From Vibrio pelagius (lineage in GTDB: Bacteria; Pseudomonadota; Gammaproteobacteria; Enterobacterales; Vibrionaceae), in NCBI RefSeq assembly GCF_024347575.1, contig NZ_AP025503.1, positions 2,542,001 to 2,606,000 on the forward strand: a stretch of 64,000 nt of DNA. The letters run 5' to 3'. How positions within the stretch are numbered: the stretch's first letter is position 1; every line of letters begins with the position of its first letter. The notes beneath the pieces are model-generated. The model was not told where the DNA came from, made no database searches, and saw only the letters and a program-made list of their open reading frames with translations. Made by a program: the position numbers and the translations under genes. This document shows positions 29,357-38,775 of this stretch, one piece after another.

Positions 29357-31315
29357 TTAAGAATCTTTATTCGTGTTATCTTCAGAATCTGTTTTTGCTT
29401 CTTCAGCTTTCACTTCTTCTTTAGCTTCTGGTTTTGCTTCCGCTTGTGGCTCTTCCTTTGCAGGTTCCGCTTTTACTTGGTCGCCCCAACCAGCAGGCTC
29501 ACGAATTGTGTCTTTGCGGGCCATCAGGTCATCAATTTGACCAGCATCGATCGTTTCGTATTTCATCAGAGCATCTTTCATTGCGTGCATGATATCCATG
29601 TTCTCTTCAAGGATCTTCTGCGCGCGTGCGTAGTTGCGGTCAATCAAGATACGAATCTCTTCGTCGATAAGCTTAGTGGTATCGTCAGAAACGTGTTTAG
29701 TCTGACTTACACTGCGACCTAAGAAAACCTCACCTTCTTCTTCAGCGTAAAGAAGAGGACCAAGCTTCTCAGAGAAGCCCCACTGAGTCACCATCTTACG
29801 CGCAATATCAGTTGCACGTTCGATATCGTTAGATGCACCAGTCGACACTTTGTCTTTACCGTAGATAAGTTCTTCAGCAAGACGACCGCCGTACAAACTA
29901 GAGATCATCGATTCTAGGTGTTGACGAGACATACTTACGCGATCTTGCTCTGGTAGGTACATCGTCACACCAAGTGCGCGACCACGTGGAATGATAGAGA
30001 CTTTGTACACTGGATCATGCTCAGGTACTAAGCGACCAACAATCGCGTGACCCGCTTCATGGTATGCAGTTGACTCTTTCGTCTCTTCCGACATCACCAT
30101 AGAGCGACGTTCTGCACCCATCATGATTTTGTCTTTTGCTAGTTCAAACTCAACCATAGATACGTTGCGTTTGTTACCACGAGCAGCGAACAGTGCTGCT
30201 TCATTAACTAGGTTCGCTAGGTCAGCACCAGAGAAGCCTGGTGTACCACGAGCAATCAACGAAGGCTCTACATCACCCGCTAGAGGCACTTTGCGCATGT
30301 GAACTTTAAGAATCTGTTCACGGCCACGTACGTCTGGTAAGCCAACCACAACTTGGCGGTCAAAACGACCTGGACGAAGTAGTGCTGGGTCCAGTACGTC
30401 TGGACGGTTAGTCGCAGCGATAACGATAATACCTTCGTTACCCTCGAAACCATCCATCTCTACAAGCATTTGGTTCAATGTTTGTTCACGCTCATCGTGA
30501 CCACCACCAACACCAGCGCCACGTTGACGACCTACTGCATCGATCTCATCGATAAAGATGATACAAGGTGCCGCTTTCTTCGCTTGTTCGAACATGTCAC
30601 GCACACGAGATGCACCAACACCAACAAACATTTCTACGAAGTCAGAACCAGAAATAGTGAAGAATGGTACTTTCGCCTCACCTGCAATCGCTTTTGCAAG
30701 TAGCGTTTTACCTGTACCCGGAGGACCAACAAGTAGGATACCTGTAGGGATCTTACCGCCCAGCTTCTGGAATCGGCTTGGATCACGCAGGTAATCAACT
30801 AGCTCTTTCACGTCTTCTTTTGCTTCGTCACAACCAGCAACATCGGCAAATAACGTTTTGATCTGCTCTTCGCTCATCATACGAGCTTTGCTCTTACCGA
30901 AAGACATCGCGCCTTTACCGCCGCCACCGCCTTGCATTTGACGCATGAAGAAAATCCACACACCAATCAGTAAGATCATTGGGAACCAAGAGATGAAGAT
31001 AGTGCCAAGCAGGCTCTGCTCTTCAGGTGGTGTACCTTGAACTTTTACATTTTGATTAATTAAGTCATCAAGCAGCTTCTGATCATAAACAGGCATGTAC
31101 GTAACGTACTTAGCACCACCGCCACGACGTGTGAAAGTGATTTCGCTGTTATTGAACTGCGCCTCTTGAATCTGGCCTTGGCCAACTTCCTGTACAAACG
31201 TGGTGTAGTCTACTGCTCTGCCGTTACTTTCACCAGGGCCAAAGCTCTGGAATACCGACATTAACACTACAGCGATAACAAGCCACAGAATTAAATTTTT
31301 TGCCATGTCACTCAA
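29357..31315 (-). CDS. ftsH: ATP-dependent zinc metalloprotease FtsH
   Basis: Membrane-anchored AAA+ protease that degrades LpxC, sigma-32 and unassembled membrane proteins. 652 residues. TM helices at about 7-25 and 104-124 enclose a small periplasmic domain. Walker A GPPGTGKT starts at 197, Walker [16 protein letters not shown] follows, and the zinc site is HEAGH at about 419-423. The C-terminal tail of about 50 residues is an Ala/Glu/Lys-rich low-complexity stretch. Preceded by rlmE at 97 bases. Confidence 0.98.
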   Translation of the reverse strand: MSDMAKNLILWLVIAVVLMSVFQSFGPGESNGRAVDYTTFVQEVGQGQIQEAQFNNSEITFTRRGGGAKYVTYMPVYDQKLLDDLINQNVKVQGTPPEEQSLLGTIFISWFPMILLIGVWIFFMRQMQGGGGGKGAMSFGKSKARMMSEEQIKTLFADVAGCDEAKEDVKELVDYLRDPSRFQKLGGKIPTGILLVGPPGTGKTLLAKAIAGEAKVPFFTISGSDFVEMFVGVGASRVRDMFEQAKKAAPCIIFIDEIDAVGRQRGAGVGGGHDEREQTLNQMLVEMDGFEGNEGIIVIAATNRPDVLDPALLRPGRFDRQVVVGLPDVRGREQILKVHMRKVPLAGDVEPSLIARGTPGFSGADLANLVNEAALFAARGNKRNVSMVEFELAKDKIMMGAERRSMVMSEETKESTAYHEAGHAIVGRLVPEHDPVYKVSIIPRGRALGVTMYLPEQDRVSMSRQHLESMISSLYGGRLAEELIYGKDKVSTGASNDIERATDIARKMVTQWGFSEKLGPLLYAEEEGEVFLGRSVSQTKHVSDDTTKLIDEEIRILIDRNYARAQKILEENMDIMHAMKDALMKYETIDAGQIDDLMARKDTIREPAGWGDQVKAEPAKEEPQAEAKPEAKEEVKAEEAKTDSEDNTNKDS

Positions 31316-31412
31316 GGTGTCAGCCTCGCGATAACTAATTGTAATTAAAGGTAGGGTACTACAGTTTGTAACCTGTAGCTATATTGTTAACGCACACTAT
31401 TTAAGAGAATCG

Positions 31413-32042
31413 TTAACCTTTGTAACCAGTGGCTACAATAAACACTTCACGGGAACGAGCTCGCGAAGAATCGGGTTTTCTCACTTTTACCGTTTTGAAC
31501 ATCTCACGAACGTCCTTAACGTATTGGTCGAACCCTTCGCCTTGGAATACTTTAACAACAAAACTACCATTGGTAGCTAGAACTTGTCGACACATATCCA
31601 ACGCTAATTCAACTAAATACATAGCTCTTGGTTGATCTACAGAGTTGTTACCTGCGATATTCGGAGCCATATCAGACATTACTACGTCCACCATGTCCGG
31701 TTGGATCCTATCTAATAGTGCTTCTAGTACTGCATCCTCTCTGAAGTCCCCTTGCAAGAAGCTCACACCTGCGATTGGGTCCATAGGTAATAAGTCACAT
31801 GCAATGATTTGACCACTGTCACCTACAATCTTAGCAGCATATTGAGACCACCCGCCAGGTGCAGCCCCTAAATCGACAACTGTCATGCCTGGAGACAGCA
31901 ATTTGTCTTTCGTTTGAATCTCTTCCATTTTGAAGTAAGCGCGTGAACGGTAGCCTTTCTTACGGGCTTCGTTCGCGTACTTGTCGTCGAAGTGTTCCTT
32001 CAACCAACGGCCTGAACTGGCCGAATGTTTCTGTTTGCTCAT
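31413..32042 (-). CDS. rlmE: 23S rRNA 2'-O-ribose methyltransferase RlmE (FtsJ)
   Basis: Heat-shock methyltransferase modifying U2552 of 23S rRNA. 209 residues. SAM site [17 protein letters not shown] near residues 55-71; catalytic tetrad residues fall in the K of [11 protein letters not shown] of VMSDMAPN, K of [10 protein letters not shown] and E of SREVFIVA. Precedes ftsH as in E. coli and is divergent from yhbY. Confidence 0.97.
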   Translation of the reverse strand: MSKQKHSASSGRWLKEHFDDKYANEARKKGYRSRAYFKMEEIQTKDKLLSPGMTVVDLGAAPGGWSQYAAKIVGDSGQIIACDLLPMDPIAGVSFLQGDFREDAVLEALLDRIQPDMVDVVMSDMAPNIAGNNSVDQPRAMYLVELALDMCRQVLATNGSFVVKVFQGEGFDQYVKDVREMFKTVKVRKPDSSRARSREVFIVATGYKG

Positions 32043-32156
32043 TGGGTACCTAAACTGGAGGAAAGTACTAATTGCTGAATAAATTATAGTCTTCAGCTTT
32101 AGATGGCGTTAAAATAGGTTTTTTCAACCCTAATAGTAAAGAAAATTGGCCGCGTA

Positions 32157-32453
32157 ATGAACCTAAGTACCAAACAAAAGCAGCATCTAAAGGGCCTAGC
32201 TCACAGTTTAAAACCTGTTGTGCTAATGGGCGCAAATGGACTTACTGAAGCTGTTCTAGCGGAAATCGAAATCGCTCTAGACCACCACGAACTGATCAAG
32301 ATTAAAGTTGCATCAGAAGACCGTGAGACTAAGCAACTGATTATCGACGCCATTGTACGTGAGACTAAAGCAGAAAAAGTACAAACTATCGGTAAAGTAC
32401 TTGTGCTATTCCGCCAGTCTGAAGAGCGTAAAATCGAGATTCCACGTAAGTAA
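32157..32453 (+). CDS. yhbY: CRM-domain RNA-binding protein YhbY
   Basis: 98-residue pre-50S associated protein with a CRM/YhbY fold. NLSTKQKQHLKGLAHSLKPVVLMGANGLTEAVLAEIE contains the GxxG-like GANG loop. Divergent from rlmE and convergent with greA. Confidence 0.95.
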   Translation: MNLSTKQKQHLKGLAHSLKPVVLMGANGLTEAVLAEIEIALDHHELIKIKVASEDRETKQLIIDAIVRETKAEKVQTIGKVLVLFRQSEERKIEIPRK

Positions 32454-32517
32454 TTTAAACACGAGAGGCAATCTCAAACATCAGAGATTATCTTGTTGTT
32501 GAATCACTAGGTGAGAA

Positions 32518-32548
32518 AAGAAAAAGGTCGCAATTGCGACCTTTTTTT
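32518..32548. terminator. Bidirectional terminator between yhbY and greA
   Basis: AAAAAGGTCGCAATTGCGACCTTTTTTT: perfect dyad with A and T flanks. Confidence 0.92.
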
Positions 32549-32567
32549 CCATCTAGAGATTGATAAA

Positions 32568-33041
32568 TTAGATGTATTCTACTTTATCAATTTCAAAGTC
32601 TTTCTCGCCGCCCGGCGTTGAAATAATGACTTCATCACCTTCCATTTTACCGATAAGGCCACGAGCGATTGGTGATTTCACAGAGATACGGCCAGTTTTG
32701 ATGTCCGCTTCATCTTCAGAAACGATTTGGTAGCGAACTTCTTCATCGGTATCGACATCGATTAGCGTTACGGTCGTACCGAAGATGATCTTACCCGTAT
32801 TTTCCATCTGTGTAACGTCGATGATTTGAGCGACAGATAGCTTATATTCGATATCACGAATCTGCGCTTCACAAATACCTTGCTCTTCACGTGCAGCATG
32901 GTATTCCGCGTTCTCTTTTAAGTCACCTAGCTCACGAGCTTCACCGATCGCTGCTGAAATGATTGGACGCTGTTTTAGTAAGCGCTCTAATTCTTCACGT
33001 AGCTGCTGTGCGCCACGAACTGTCATTGGAACCTTTTCCAT
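32568..33041 (-). CDS. greA: Transcription elongation factor GreA
   Basis: Rescues backtracked RNA polymerase by stimulating transcript cleavage. 157 residues: N-terminal antiparallel coiled coil with the tip acidic residues in [14 protein letters not shown] near 41-54, then the C-terminal FKBP-like domain ([23 protein letters not shown]). Confidence 0.98.
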   Translation of the reverse strand: MEKVPMTVRGAQQLREELERLLKQRPIISAAIGEARELGDLKENAEYHAAREEQGICEAQIRDIEYKLSVAQIIDVTQMENTGKIIFGTTVTLIDVDTDEEVRYQIVSEDEADIKTGRISVKSPIARGLIGKMEGDEVIISTPGGEKDFEIDKVEYI

Positions 33042-33557
33042 TTTCTACCTCTATGCTGAAAGTTTTCTTCAGCCAAAATAAAACCACCCAACCGCGCGGG
33101 TTAGGTAGTTAGAACAAAACGATTTAGCTTAGTGTAAACAAACTTAGTGGCTAAATCACCTTTATTCAGCGTTGTATTATAAAACCGCTATCTAGGTCTA
33201 AATTACACATATCACAAAAATGAATATTAACCTTACAATCAATAACTATCGAAATAAAAACCTAAAAAAAACAAAAACAAGCAAAAATCCACAGTTGAGA
33301 TTAAAAACAAAAACCAAATAAAAACAACAATTTGAGTTATAAAAACAAGAAAAAAACACTGTTCATTATTTTTATTGATATCATTTTACTATCTTGCGGC
33401 GGAACTTTAAGGGTAAAAAGTACCCCATGGATTGCTCTGGCAAGTTTCTCGCTTATGTTCTAAGCCTGATTATGAAGCTTGATTTATACGAGCAATACAA
33501 AAAAGGATTCAAATCCTTGATAACAACCTTTATGGACAGTAATTAGGAATTAATAAC
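33042..33557 (+). promoter_or_regulatory. ompU upstream region, A-tract rich
   Basis: 516 bp without a gene. From about 33256 to 33356 the plus strand carries at least seven runs of five to eight A spaced roughly by helical turns, interleaved as AAAAACAA units; such DNA is usually bent and attracts ToxR- or H-NS-type proteins. In the leader, GGGTA (33411-33415), AAAAG, TACCC (33421-33425) form a small hairpin. ToxR activation of ompU is known in V. cholerae; I could not place an exact ToxR box. Confidence 0.5.
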
Positions 33558-34586
33558 ATGAACAAGACTATGATCGCGCTTGCTGTATCGGCTGCAGCTC
33601 TTGCAACTGGTGCTAACGCTTCTGAGCTATACAACCAAGATGGTACTTCTCTAGAAATGGGCGGCCGTGCTGAAGCTCGTCTATCTATGAAAGATGGCAA
33701 AGTTGAAGACAAAACACGTGTTCGTCTTAACTTCCTAGGTAAAGTAGAAATCCAAGACGGCCTATACGGTGTTGGCTTCTACGAAGGTGAGTTCACAACT
33801 AACGAAGATGGCGGCGCAACTGATAACAGCGATAGCAGCGACCTAACAAACCGTTACACGTACGCAGGTCTAGGCGGTACATTCGGTGAAGTGACTTACG
33901 GTAAGAACGAAGGTGCACTAGGTGTAATCACAGACTTCACAGATATCATGGCTTACCACGGTAACTCTGCAGCAGACAAACTAGCTGTTGCTGACCGTTC
34001 TGATAACATGCTGTCTTACAAAGGCGAATTCCAAGCTCTAAACGTAAAAGCAAGCTACCGCTTCGCTGATCGTTCAGAAAATACTAACGGCGAATTCGTT
34101 GACAACGGTAAAGATGGTTACTCTCTATCTGGTATCTACGCAATCGGCGAGACTGGCATTAAAGTAGGTGCAGGTTACGCAGACCAAGATAAGAGCAACG
34201 AATACATGCTTGCTGGCTCTTACGCTATGGGCGACCTATACTTCGCGGGTGTATTCACTGACGGTGAGAAGCAAACAACTGGCGCTGTTACAAACAAAGC
34301 GGTTGACTACACAGGTTACGAACTAGCTGGTGCTTACACTCTAGGTCAAACAGTATTCTCAACTACGTACAACAACGCTGAAACTGACGGCAAGACTTCT
34401 GCTGACAACATCGCTATTGACGCAACGTACTACTTCAAGCCTAACTTCCGTGGCTACGTATCGTACAACTTCAACCTAATTAGCAAAGGCGACACAATCG
34501 GTACTACTGTATACGCAGCTAACGGTGTTGCAACTTCAGCAGACGCTGAAGACGAGCTAGCTCTAGGTCTACGTTACGACTTCTAA
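33558..34586 (+). CDS. ompU: Outer-membrane porin OmpU
   Basis: Major trimeric general porin, 342 residues. Signal peptide MNKTMIALAVSAAALATGANA, then EMGGRAEARLSMKDGKVEDKTRVRLNFLGK, RYTYAGLGGTFGEVTYGKNEGALGVITDFTD, and the C-terminal beta-signal ending in RYDF. Very close to V. cholerae OmpU from memory, and located between greA and dacB as there. Codon use is strongly biased to the preferred set (GGT, GAC, CTA, AAC), consistent with very high expression. Its own terminator follows. Confidence 0.95.
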   Translation: MNKTMIALAVSAAALATGANASELYNQDGTSLEMGGRAEARLSMKDGKVEDKTRVRLNFLGKVEIQDGLYGVGFYEGEFTTNEDGGATDNSDSSDLTNRYTYAGLGGTFGEVTYGKNEGALGVITDFTDIMAYHGNSAADKLAVADRSDNMLSYKGEFQALNVKASYRFADRSENTNGEFVDNGKDGYSLSGIYAIGETGIKVGAGYADQDKSNEYMLAGSYAMGDLYFAGVFTDGEKQTTGAVTNKAVDYTGYELAGAYTLGQTVFSTTYNNAETDGKTSADNIAIDATYYFKPNFRGYVSYNFNLISKGDTIGTTVYAANGVATSADAEDELALGLRYDF

Positions 34587-34628
34587 TTCTGATTATCTAA
34601 TTGATTAATTAGTTAATTTCGAATCAAA

Positions 34629-34655
34629 GCGCCCGCTGACTAGCGGGCGTTTTTT
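34629..34655 (+). terminator. ompU terminator
   Basis: GCGCCCGCT, GAC, TAGCGGGCG followed by TTTTTT. Confidence 0.92.
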
Positions 34656-34697
34656 ATATCTGTATACTGAAATTATCACCCACGACTCAGCACTCTT

Positions 34698-36104
34698 ATG
34701 CGTCTATTGTCTTCTTTGCTGGCTATCAGCTTCACTTACACAGCATCAGCTTATGCTCCACTCGACAAACTCCCTGACGGCAGCTCTGGCAGCCTAATCT
34801 TACAATCTTTAAGCGAGAATAAAGTTCAGCTTAATACCAATACTCAAGGCTACTATCCACCAGCAAGCACACTCAAGCTAGTAACAGCACTGGCAGCTAA
34901 ACTAGAACTCGGTGATAACTTTCACTACACCACCAGCATCGCTCAGTCTGGGAAGGATGCCATCATCCAGTTCAGTGGTGACCCCACCCTGCAACGTGAC
35001 GACCTAAAAAAGCTATTAAATCAATACGCGAAAAAGCAAAGCAAAACGATTCAAGGAAATCTCTATTTAGACAACTCCGCTTTCACTGGTTATCAGCGTG
35101 CCGTCGGTTGGCCGTGGGACATTCTTGGCGTCTGCTACAGTGCACCGTCCACAGCTATCACACTAGACAGCAATTGTGCGCAAGCGTCTATCTACACTCA
35201 GGACAACGGCAAAACGCGTGTCTACATCCCTGTTCACTACCCTGTGATTGTCTCAACCATTGCTGATACCGTGACTAAATCTGGCCAGAAAGCAACACAG
35301 TGCGAGTTAGAACTTCTAACCACACCAGACAATCATTATCAGCTATCGGGGTGTTTGATTGAACGTAAGAAGCCATTGCCGCTTAAGTTTGCGATTCAAA
35401 ACCCGGAGCTTTATACCCAAAAGGTAACGCAATCGCTGCTCAAAGAGTCAGGAATAGCCGTCAAAGGCAAAGTTATCATTGGGTCTAAGCCTTCATCTGA
35501 TCAGCATAAAGCAATCGCAAGCCATCTATCACAGAAGCTCCCCGCTCTGCTCGATACCATGCTTAAGAAATCAGATAACTTGATCGCTGATAACCTGACT
35601 AAGACTCTTGGTTCTAAGTTTTACGTACAACCGGGCAGCTTTAATAACGGTACTGAGGCGATAAAACAGATTTTACTCACTAAAGCAGGTATCGACTTAT
35701 CCCAAGCGCACCTTGCAGACGGCTCAGGGCTCTCTCGCAACAATCGAATGACATCGCAAAGTATGGCTGAGGTATTGCGTTACATATGGCAGAACGATAC
35801 AGAGCTTCAACTTATCAAAGCGATGCCAACCTCTGGGGTCGATGGCACACTGCGTTACCGCCAGAGCATGCGCAAAGCCCCTATCAAAGAGAACATTATC
35901 GCCAAGAGTGGTTCGGTGTATGGGAGCTACAATATGGCAGGTTATGGTCTTGATAAGTCAGGTATACCTAACTCTCTGTTTGTACAGTTTGTACGTGATT
36001 ACTTCCCAAACAAACAAGACCAAGATAAGCCTGTAGAAGCGCCTATAGTGACCTTCGAAAAGGCGTTTTATCGTGATGTGATTGAATTTAGTCAGGATAA
36101 ATAA
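34698..36104 (+). CDS. dacB: D-Ala-D-Ala carboxypeptidase/endopeptidase, PBP4
   Basis: Periplasmic class-C low-molecular-mass penicillin-binding protein, 468 residues, of the S13 family. Signal peptide MRLLSSLLAISFTYTASAYA. Catalytic motifs: STLK at 57-60 (SxxK), SDN in KKSDNLIADN, and KSG (in IAKSGSVYGSYN) in place of KTG. The extra domain II inserted after SxxK is present. It trims peptide stems and cuts DD crosslinks. Follows ompU, but with an intervening terminator. Confidence 0.94.
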   Translation: MRLLSSLLAISFTYTASAYAPLDKLPDGSSGSLILQSLSENKVQLNTNTQGYYPPASTLKLVTALAAKLELGDNFHYTTSIAQSGKDAIIQFSGDPTLQRDDLKKLLNQYAKKQSKTIQGNLYLDNSAFTGYQRAVGWPWDILGVCYSAPSTAITLDSNCAQASIYTQDNGKTRVYIPVHYPVIVSTIADTVTKSGQKATQCELELLTTPDNHYQLSGCLIERKKPLPLKFAIQNPELYTQKVTQSLLKESGIAVKGKVIIGSKPSSDQHKAIASHLSQKLPALLDTMLKKSDNLIADNLTKTLGSKFYVQPGSFNNGTEAIKQILLTKAGIDLSQAHLADGSGLSRNNRMTSQSMAEVLRYIWQNDTELQLIKAMPTSGVDGTLRYRQSMRKAPIKENIIAKSGSVYGSYNMAGYGLDKSGIPNSLFVQFVRDYFPNKQDQDKPVEAPIVTFEKAFYRDVIEFSQDK

Positions 36105-36108
36105 ACAT

Positions 36109-36149
36109 AAAAAACGGCGCAGTAAGTCAACACTTACTGCGCCGTTTAC
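36109..36149. terminator. Bidirectional terminator between dacB and the MgtE-type gene
   Basis: AAACGGCGCAGTAAG, TCAACA, CTTACTGCGCCGTTT: a perfect 15-bp stem, A- and T-flanked. Confidence 0.93.
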
Positions 36150-36175
36150 TGTTTGGAGCCAGTTAAAACGTGAAA

Positions 36176-37021
36176 TCAAGCGATACCAAGAAACGTATTC
36201 ACCACTGTAAAATAGATCCACATCCCTGAAATATCGACAATAGAGGCGAGCACAGGGCTCACTAATACCGCAGGGTCGAGCTTGAGCAGACAAGCAACAA
36301 TTGGCAAACCGCCACCAAGTACCGTAGAAATCGTCACCTGAATAAACAGAGCAACCGCAATCGCAAATGCGATCATGTTAATGTCATAACCGCCCGTTGA
36401 CTGGTTTTCGCTAAACAGCAGAATACGGCCAACCATCACTACAGCAATCGCTCCAGCTAAGCAGATAGCCACTCGCAACTCTTTCCAAACTACGCTTAGC
36501 CATTGACGTTTTTTGAGTTCGCCCGTTGCCAAGGCTCGAATTACCAGAGTCGCAGCTTGTGTGCCCGTATTTCCCCCAGCAGCCGCAATTACAGGCATGT
36601 AAATCGCAAGTAAGACCAACTGGCTGAGAATATCCTCGTACTGGGCGATAATCAGGCCAGAAACGATCCCTAGCAGGGCTAGCGCGACAATCCAACCGAT
36701 ACGTTGCCTTACGTGGCTCATTACTCCAGTTGTGAGATACCCCTGTTGAGGTTCAACTTCAGAATAGATAAGTCCTAACTGGTGAGCTAAATGGCGAGAG
36801 CGTTTTTCATGCCCCTGTTCTTCTAACTCACTAAGTAGAGCTTGGATAACACTGAGAGAACACTGACCCAGTACCAAGACTGCGTCTTCCAATGGCATAC
36901 GATTAAGCAGGTCAACTTGCTGCTCACGCGTGTGCTGTTGAAAGGCTCTCGATACGGCCTGAATGTCTCGTTCAGTGTATAGAGCTTCAATAGATAAAAA
37001 AGTGTTGTTCATTACCGTCAT
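36176..37021 (-). CDS. MgtE-type divalent cation transporter without CBS domains
   Basis: 281 residues. The N-terminal 90 residues resemble a shortened MgtE N domain (helical repeats LLNRMPLEDAVLVLGQCS), and the C-terminal 170 carry five TM helices with the MgtE pore segment YMPVIAAAGGNTGTQAATLVIRALATGEL and the conserved LDPAVLVSPVLASIVDISG. The tandem CBS domains of full-length MgtE (about 450 residues), which gate it by Mg2+, are missing. Start at the ATG at 37021, with GGGAGA seven bases upstream. Mg2+ (or Co2+) transport is inferred from the family. A structured leader with a short peptide gene precedes it. Confidence 0.87.
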   Translation of the reverse strand: MTVMNNTFLSIEALYTERDIQAVSRAFQQHTREQQVDLLNRMPLEDAVLVLGQCSLSVIQALLSELEEQGHEKRSRHLAHQLGLIYSEVEPQQGYLTTGVMSHVRQRIGWIVALALLGIVSGLIIAQYEDILSQLVLLAIYMPVIAAAGGNTGTQAATLVIRALATGELKKRQWLSVVWKELRVAICLAGAIAVVMVGRILLFSENQSTGGYDINMIAFAIAVALFIQVTISTVLGGGLPIVACLLKLDPAVLVSPVLASIVDISGMWIYFTVVNTFLGIA

Positions 37022-37251
37022 GGCGAATCTCCCGATTGGCAAAGGTAACGACCATCAAAACAAGTAGCCTGCAGTGAGTACCTCACAAACATAAAGCGGT
37101 ATACATCAAGAGCGTATAACTCGATACATAAAGCATATAACTGAGCGCACCAAGAGCTGAAAGCACTGATGTGTCTACTTGTAGAGTCTAGAGTATGGAA
37201 AAGAATGAGGGGAAAACAAAGATACCCTACCTGAACGGCAGGACATGAGAT

Positions 37252-37306
37252 CAATACCGAGACAGGTTATTCTTCTCCCTTCAAACTAGGAGGATGGTCG
37301 GTATTG
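37252..37306 (-). promoter_or_regulatory. Stem enclosing the leader peptide of the MgtE-type gene
   Basis: CAATACCGA (37252-37260) and TCGGTATTG (37298-37306) are perfect 9-bp complements. In the minus-strand transcript the 5' arm falls in the first codons of the leader peptide and the 3' arm just after its stop. Translating ribosomes would prevent the stem from forming. Confidence 0.55.
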
Positions 37307-37311
37307 TTCAT
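37267..37311 (-). CDS. Leader peptide of the MgtE-type gene, 14 residues
   Basis: Encodes MNNTDHPPSLKGEE and stop. TTTGGAG lies seven bases before the ATG, a strong ribosome binding site, and about 245 bases of further leader lie between its stop and the transporter start. The Asp-His-Pro-Pro and Glu-Glu segments recall the proline/acidic leader peptide MgtL of Salmonella/E. coli mgtA, where low Mg2+ disturbs translation of such stretches. Not similar in sequence otherwise. Function here is inference. Confidence 0.5.
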   Translation of the reverse strand: MNNTDHPPSLKGEE

Positions 37312-37350
37312 AAAAATCTCCAAAATTACTGCCAATTTGACAGCGTGCGT

Positions 37351-37359
37351 AGTGTAGCA
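37351..37359 (-). promoter_or_regulatory. Possible extended -10 for the MgtE-type leader transcript
   Basis: Minus strand TGC then TACACT fits an extended -10 (TGnTATAAT with two changes). It would start transcription about 33 bases before the leader peptide. No good -35 at 17 bp. The remainder of 37022-37408 is untranslated leader; nothing else was recognised. Confidence 0.3.
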
Positions 37360-37408
37360 AGTCCTTACAAAATACTTGGTCAAATTCCTGTCAATAAATA
37401 GGGGTCAA

Positions 37409-37438
37409 TAAAAAAGGCATCCGTAGATGCCTTTTTAC
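37409..37438 (-). terminator. tyrS terminator
   Basis: AAAAAGGCATC, TACG, GATGCC followed by TTTTTT on the minus strand. Confidence 0.9.
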
Positions 37439-37458
37439 TAACTCATTGAGATTGAATA

Positions 37459-38646
37459 TTACTTGATAGTAATACGAGCAAACTTACGCTTACCTACTTG
37501 GTAAACTGCTGTACCTGCTGCAGGTACTAGTTTGCTGTCTTCAATTTTTTCGCCTTCGATCTTAGCCGCGCCCTGCTTGATCATACGCATTGCATCAGAA
37601 GTTGAGTTTACTAGACCTGCTTCTTTTAGAACGTTAGCGATTGGTAGGCCTGCTTCGAATTCGAACTCTGGCATTTCATCTGGCACTTGGTTCTTAGCAA
37701 AACGGTTTACGAACTCTTGCTCTGCTGCGTCAGCATCTGCTTCACTGTGGAAACGAGCAATGATCTCTTTCGCTAGCAGAACTTTAACGTCGCGTGGGTT
37801 TTTACCCGCTTCAACGCCAGCTTTCAGCTCAGCCACTTCCTCAAGAGGACGGAAAGACAGCAGTTCGTAGTAGCTCCACATTAGATCGTCAGAGATAGAC
37901 ATGATCTTACCAAACATTTCGCTTGGTGCTTCGCTGATACCGATGTAGTTGTGTGCAGACTTAGACATTTTCTTAACGCCGTCTAGACCTACAAGTAGTG
38001 GCATCATTAGCACTGCTTGTGGCTTCTGACCTGCCGCTTTTTGCAGTTCACGGCCCATTAGCAGGTTAAACTTCTGGTCTGTACCGCCAAGCTCAACATC
38101 GCTCTCTAGTGCAACAGAGTCGTGACCTTGTAGAAGTGGGTACATGAATTCGTGGATAGCGATAGGTTGGCCGCCAGCGTAACGCTTTTTAAAGTCATCA
38201 CGCTCAAGCATACGAGCAACAGTTTGGTTAGAAGCAAGGCGAATCATACCTTCAGCACCAAGGTCTGATAGCCACTCAGAGTTGAAACGAATTTGTGTTT
38301 TCTCTGGGTCTAGAATTTTGAATACTTGCTCTTTGTATGTTTCAGCATTCTTTAAAACATCTTCACGGCTTAGTGGTGGACGTGTTGAGTTCTTACCAGA
38401 CGGATCACCAACCATTGCAGTGAAATCACCGATCAGGAATGTCACTTCATGACCAAGCTCTTGGAAAGCACGAAGCTTGTTAAAGATAACCGTATGGCCT
38501 AAGTGGATATCTGGTGCTGTTGGATCGGCACCCAGCTTAATACGTAGAGGACGACCCTCTTTCAGTTTTGCAATCAGTTCGTCTTCTGGAATCAGTTCTT
38601 CAACGCCACGTTTGATCTCGGCTAGTGCAGCTTCAATACTCGCCAT
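37459..38646 (-). CDS. tyrS: Tyrosyl-tRNA synthetase
   Basis: Class I aminoacyl-tRNA synthetase, 395 residues. HIGH-type motif [15 protein letters not shown] near 47-60, KMSKS near 230, and a C-terminal S4 RNA-binding domain ([35 protein letters not shown]). The short HIGH-KMSKS arrangement and the ~395 length fit the TyrZ-like subgroup common in Vibrio and Pseudomonas rather than E. coli TyrS. Divergent from the M23 peptidase gene. Confidence 0.96.
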   Translation of the reverse strand: MASIEAALAEIKRGVEELIPEDELIAKLKEGRPLRIKLGADPTAPDIHLGHTVIFNKLRAFQELGHEVTFLIGDFTAMVGDPSGKNSTRPPLSREDVLKNAETYKEQVFKILDPEKTQIRFNSEWLSDLGAEGMIRLASNQTVARMLERDDFKKRYAGGQPIAIHEFMYPLLQGHDSVALESDVELGGTDQKFNLLMGRELQKAAGQKPQAVLMMPLLVGLDGVKKMSKSAHNYIGISEAPSEMFGKIMSISDDLMWSYYELLSFRPLEEVAELKAGVEAGKNPRDVKVLLAKEIIARFHSEADADAAEQEFVNRFAKNQVPDEMPEFEFEAGLPIANVLKEAGLVNSTSDAMRMIKQGAAKIEGEKIEDSKLVPAAGTAVYQVGKRKFARITIK

Positions 38647-38775
38647 TCTTGTTCACTCCCACAGATTTGGCAAAAATATAATAGTTAGACATCTTACTTG
38701 AATAGCGATGTATTTTGAAACCAGTTACACTATTCAGCCGTCTATTTTATTAATTTTTACTATACGAACCGGAAC

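Noticed and set aside
37018..37254. 78-codon minus-strand frame in the MgtE-type leader
   Set aside because: It covers untranslated leader, has no ribosome binding site and resembles no family; the 14-codon leader peptide has the better signals.
37022..37408. M-box or other magnesium riboswitch
   Set aside because: I could not match any conserved M-box segment; only the uORF and the 9-bp stem were found.
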